Positions 63,545 through 64,000 of a stretch of DNA of 64,000 nt are shown one piece after another (within the stretch, counting starts at the first letter, position 1; each line of letters begins with the position of its first letter). The stretch comes from Bacteroidota bacterium (lineage in GTDB: Bacteria > Bacteroidota > Bacteroidia > Flavobacteriales_D > Sanyastnellaceae): positions 40,942-104,941 of the forward strand of contig NVXE01000010.1 in the NCBI GenBank assembly GCA_002746975.1. Reading direction: 5' to 3'. The position numbers and the translations under genes were made by a program. Under the pieces are notes generated by a model. That model made no database searches and was not told where the DNA came from. It saw only the letters and a list, made by a program, of their open reading frames with translations.

Positions 63545-64000
63545 CTATCTGCCTATCATATCTCCCGGCACAACCCATGCATCATATTCTTCAGCGGTTA
63601 GGTATCCGAGAGAAAGTGCTGCTTCACGAAGTGTGGTGCCTTCTAGGTGTGCTTTTCCTGCTATTTCGGCGGATTTATAGTAGCCTATTTTCGTGTTTAG
63701 GGCAGTAACGAGCATAAGGCTGTTGTCCACTAGATGTTTAATACGAGGTTCGTTAGCGGTAATTCCATCAACGCAATTTTTTGCGAAGGAAAGGGCGCCG
63801 TCGCCGAGTAGGCGTGCCGATTCAAGAATGTTGCGAGCCATCATGGGCTTGAAAACGTTGAGTTCGTAATGTCCTTGAGTTCCACCTACGGCGATGGCGA
63901 CATCGTTGCCGATAACTTGAGCGCATACCATGGTAAGTGCCTCGCACTGGGTAGGATTCACTTTTCCGGGCATAATCGAAGAACCGGGCTCGTTAGCGGG
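63545..64000 (-). CDS. fumC: Fumarate hydratase class II, C-terminal part only
   Basis: The frame is open to the right edge, so the N-terminal two thirds are missing. The visible 151 residues contain the family signature [13 protein letters not shown], whose serine is the catalytic base, followed by [30 protein letters not shown] and the C-terminal helical domain. GKVNPTQ favours fumarase over aspartate ammonia-lyase. It interconverts fumarate and malate in the citric acid cycle. It reads in the same direction as the efflux operon, 20 bases before that operon's promoter element. Confidence 0.9.
   Translation of the reverse strand, partial: PANEPGSSIMPGKVNPTQCEALTMVCAQVIGNDVAIAVGGTQGHYELNVFKPMMARNILESARLLGDGALSFAKNCVDGITANEPRIKHLVDNSLMLVTALNTKIGYYKSAEIAGKAHLEGTTLREAALSLGYLTAEEYDAWVVPGDMIGR

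Overview
The window comes from a member of the Bacteroidota, most likely a marine Flavobacteriales bacterium near the Cryomorphaceae/Schleiferiaceae. The family placement is an inference from gene content. Pointers are the gliding lipoprotein GldH, secreted proteins with SprB-like repeats and type IX secretion (T9SS) tails, TonB-dependent receptors with carboxypeptidase-like N-terminal domains, DUF2480, DUF4271 and IPExxxVDY proteins, the acpP-fabF-rnc-pyk and ileS-dksA-lspA gene orders, and promoters of the Bacteroidota type (TTG, 17-23 nt, TAnnTTTG).

Layout. Positions 1-4,256 (minus strand): an outer-membrane protein fragment, a TonB-dependent receptor and asd. Positions 4,356-12,761 (plus): a very large lamin-tail surface protein, DUF4271, a HemD-like protein, rnpA, an S41 protease and an O-antigen ligase. 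Positions 12,750-24,979: a glycosyltransferase with an unusual tail, purD, a large secreted SprB/PKD protein, purQ, dxs, DUF2480 and polA. Positions 25,101-28,585: two small envelope proteins and a secreted M43 protease. Positions 28,633-47,636 are one long leftward run of housekeeping genes: gldH, ricT-like, holB, a TonB-dependent receptor, recO, an lspA-ispG fusion, a dksA-like gene, ileS, pyk, an IPExxxVDY gene, rnc, fabF, acpP, an iodotyrosine-deiodinase-like nitroreductase, and mlaF/mlaE. A tiny lipoprotein gene and manC follow on the plus strand.

Positions 48,878-57,154 form the defence island. A GNAT toxin-like gene with a 52-residue partner lies next to a minus-strand tracrRNA. Divergent from it is cas9-cas1-cas2 (subtype II-C; the Cas9 has 1155 residues), followed by a CRISPR array of 33 repeats and 32 spacers. 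The tracrRNA anti-repeat shows that crRNAs are read from the minus strand, towards cas2. Each repeat contains a promoter-like TTG-N19-TACCTTTA on that strand. The degenerate repeat is at the cas-distal end. Together these suggest that every spacer has its own promoter and that transcription runs towards the end where new spacers enter.

Positions 57,155-63,524 hold a heavy-metal efflux operon: a His/Cys-rich secreted protein, a CzcA-type pump fused to an outer-membrane factor, and a His-rich adaptor lipoprotein. It ends in a strong terminator that separates it from the array. The window ends inside fumC.

The observations most worth a second look are the in-frame LspA-IspG fusion, a DNA polymerase I that has lost all four proofreading metal ligands, the repeat-embedded crRNA promoters with inverted array polarity, the toxin-antitoxin-like pair beside the tracrRNA, and several promoters so close to their start codons that the mRNAs should be leaderless.
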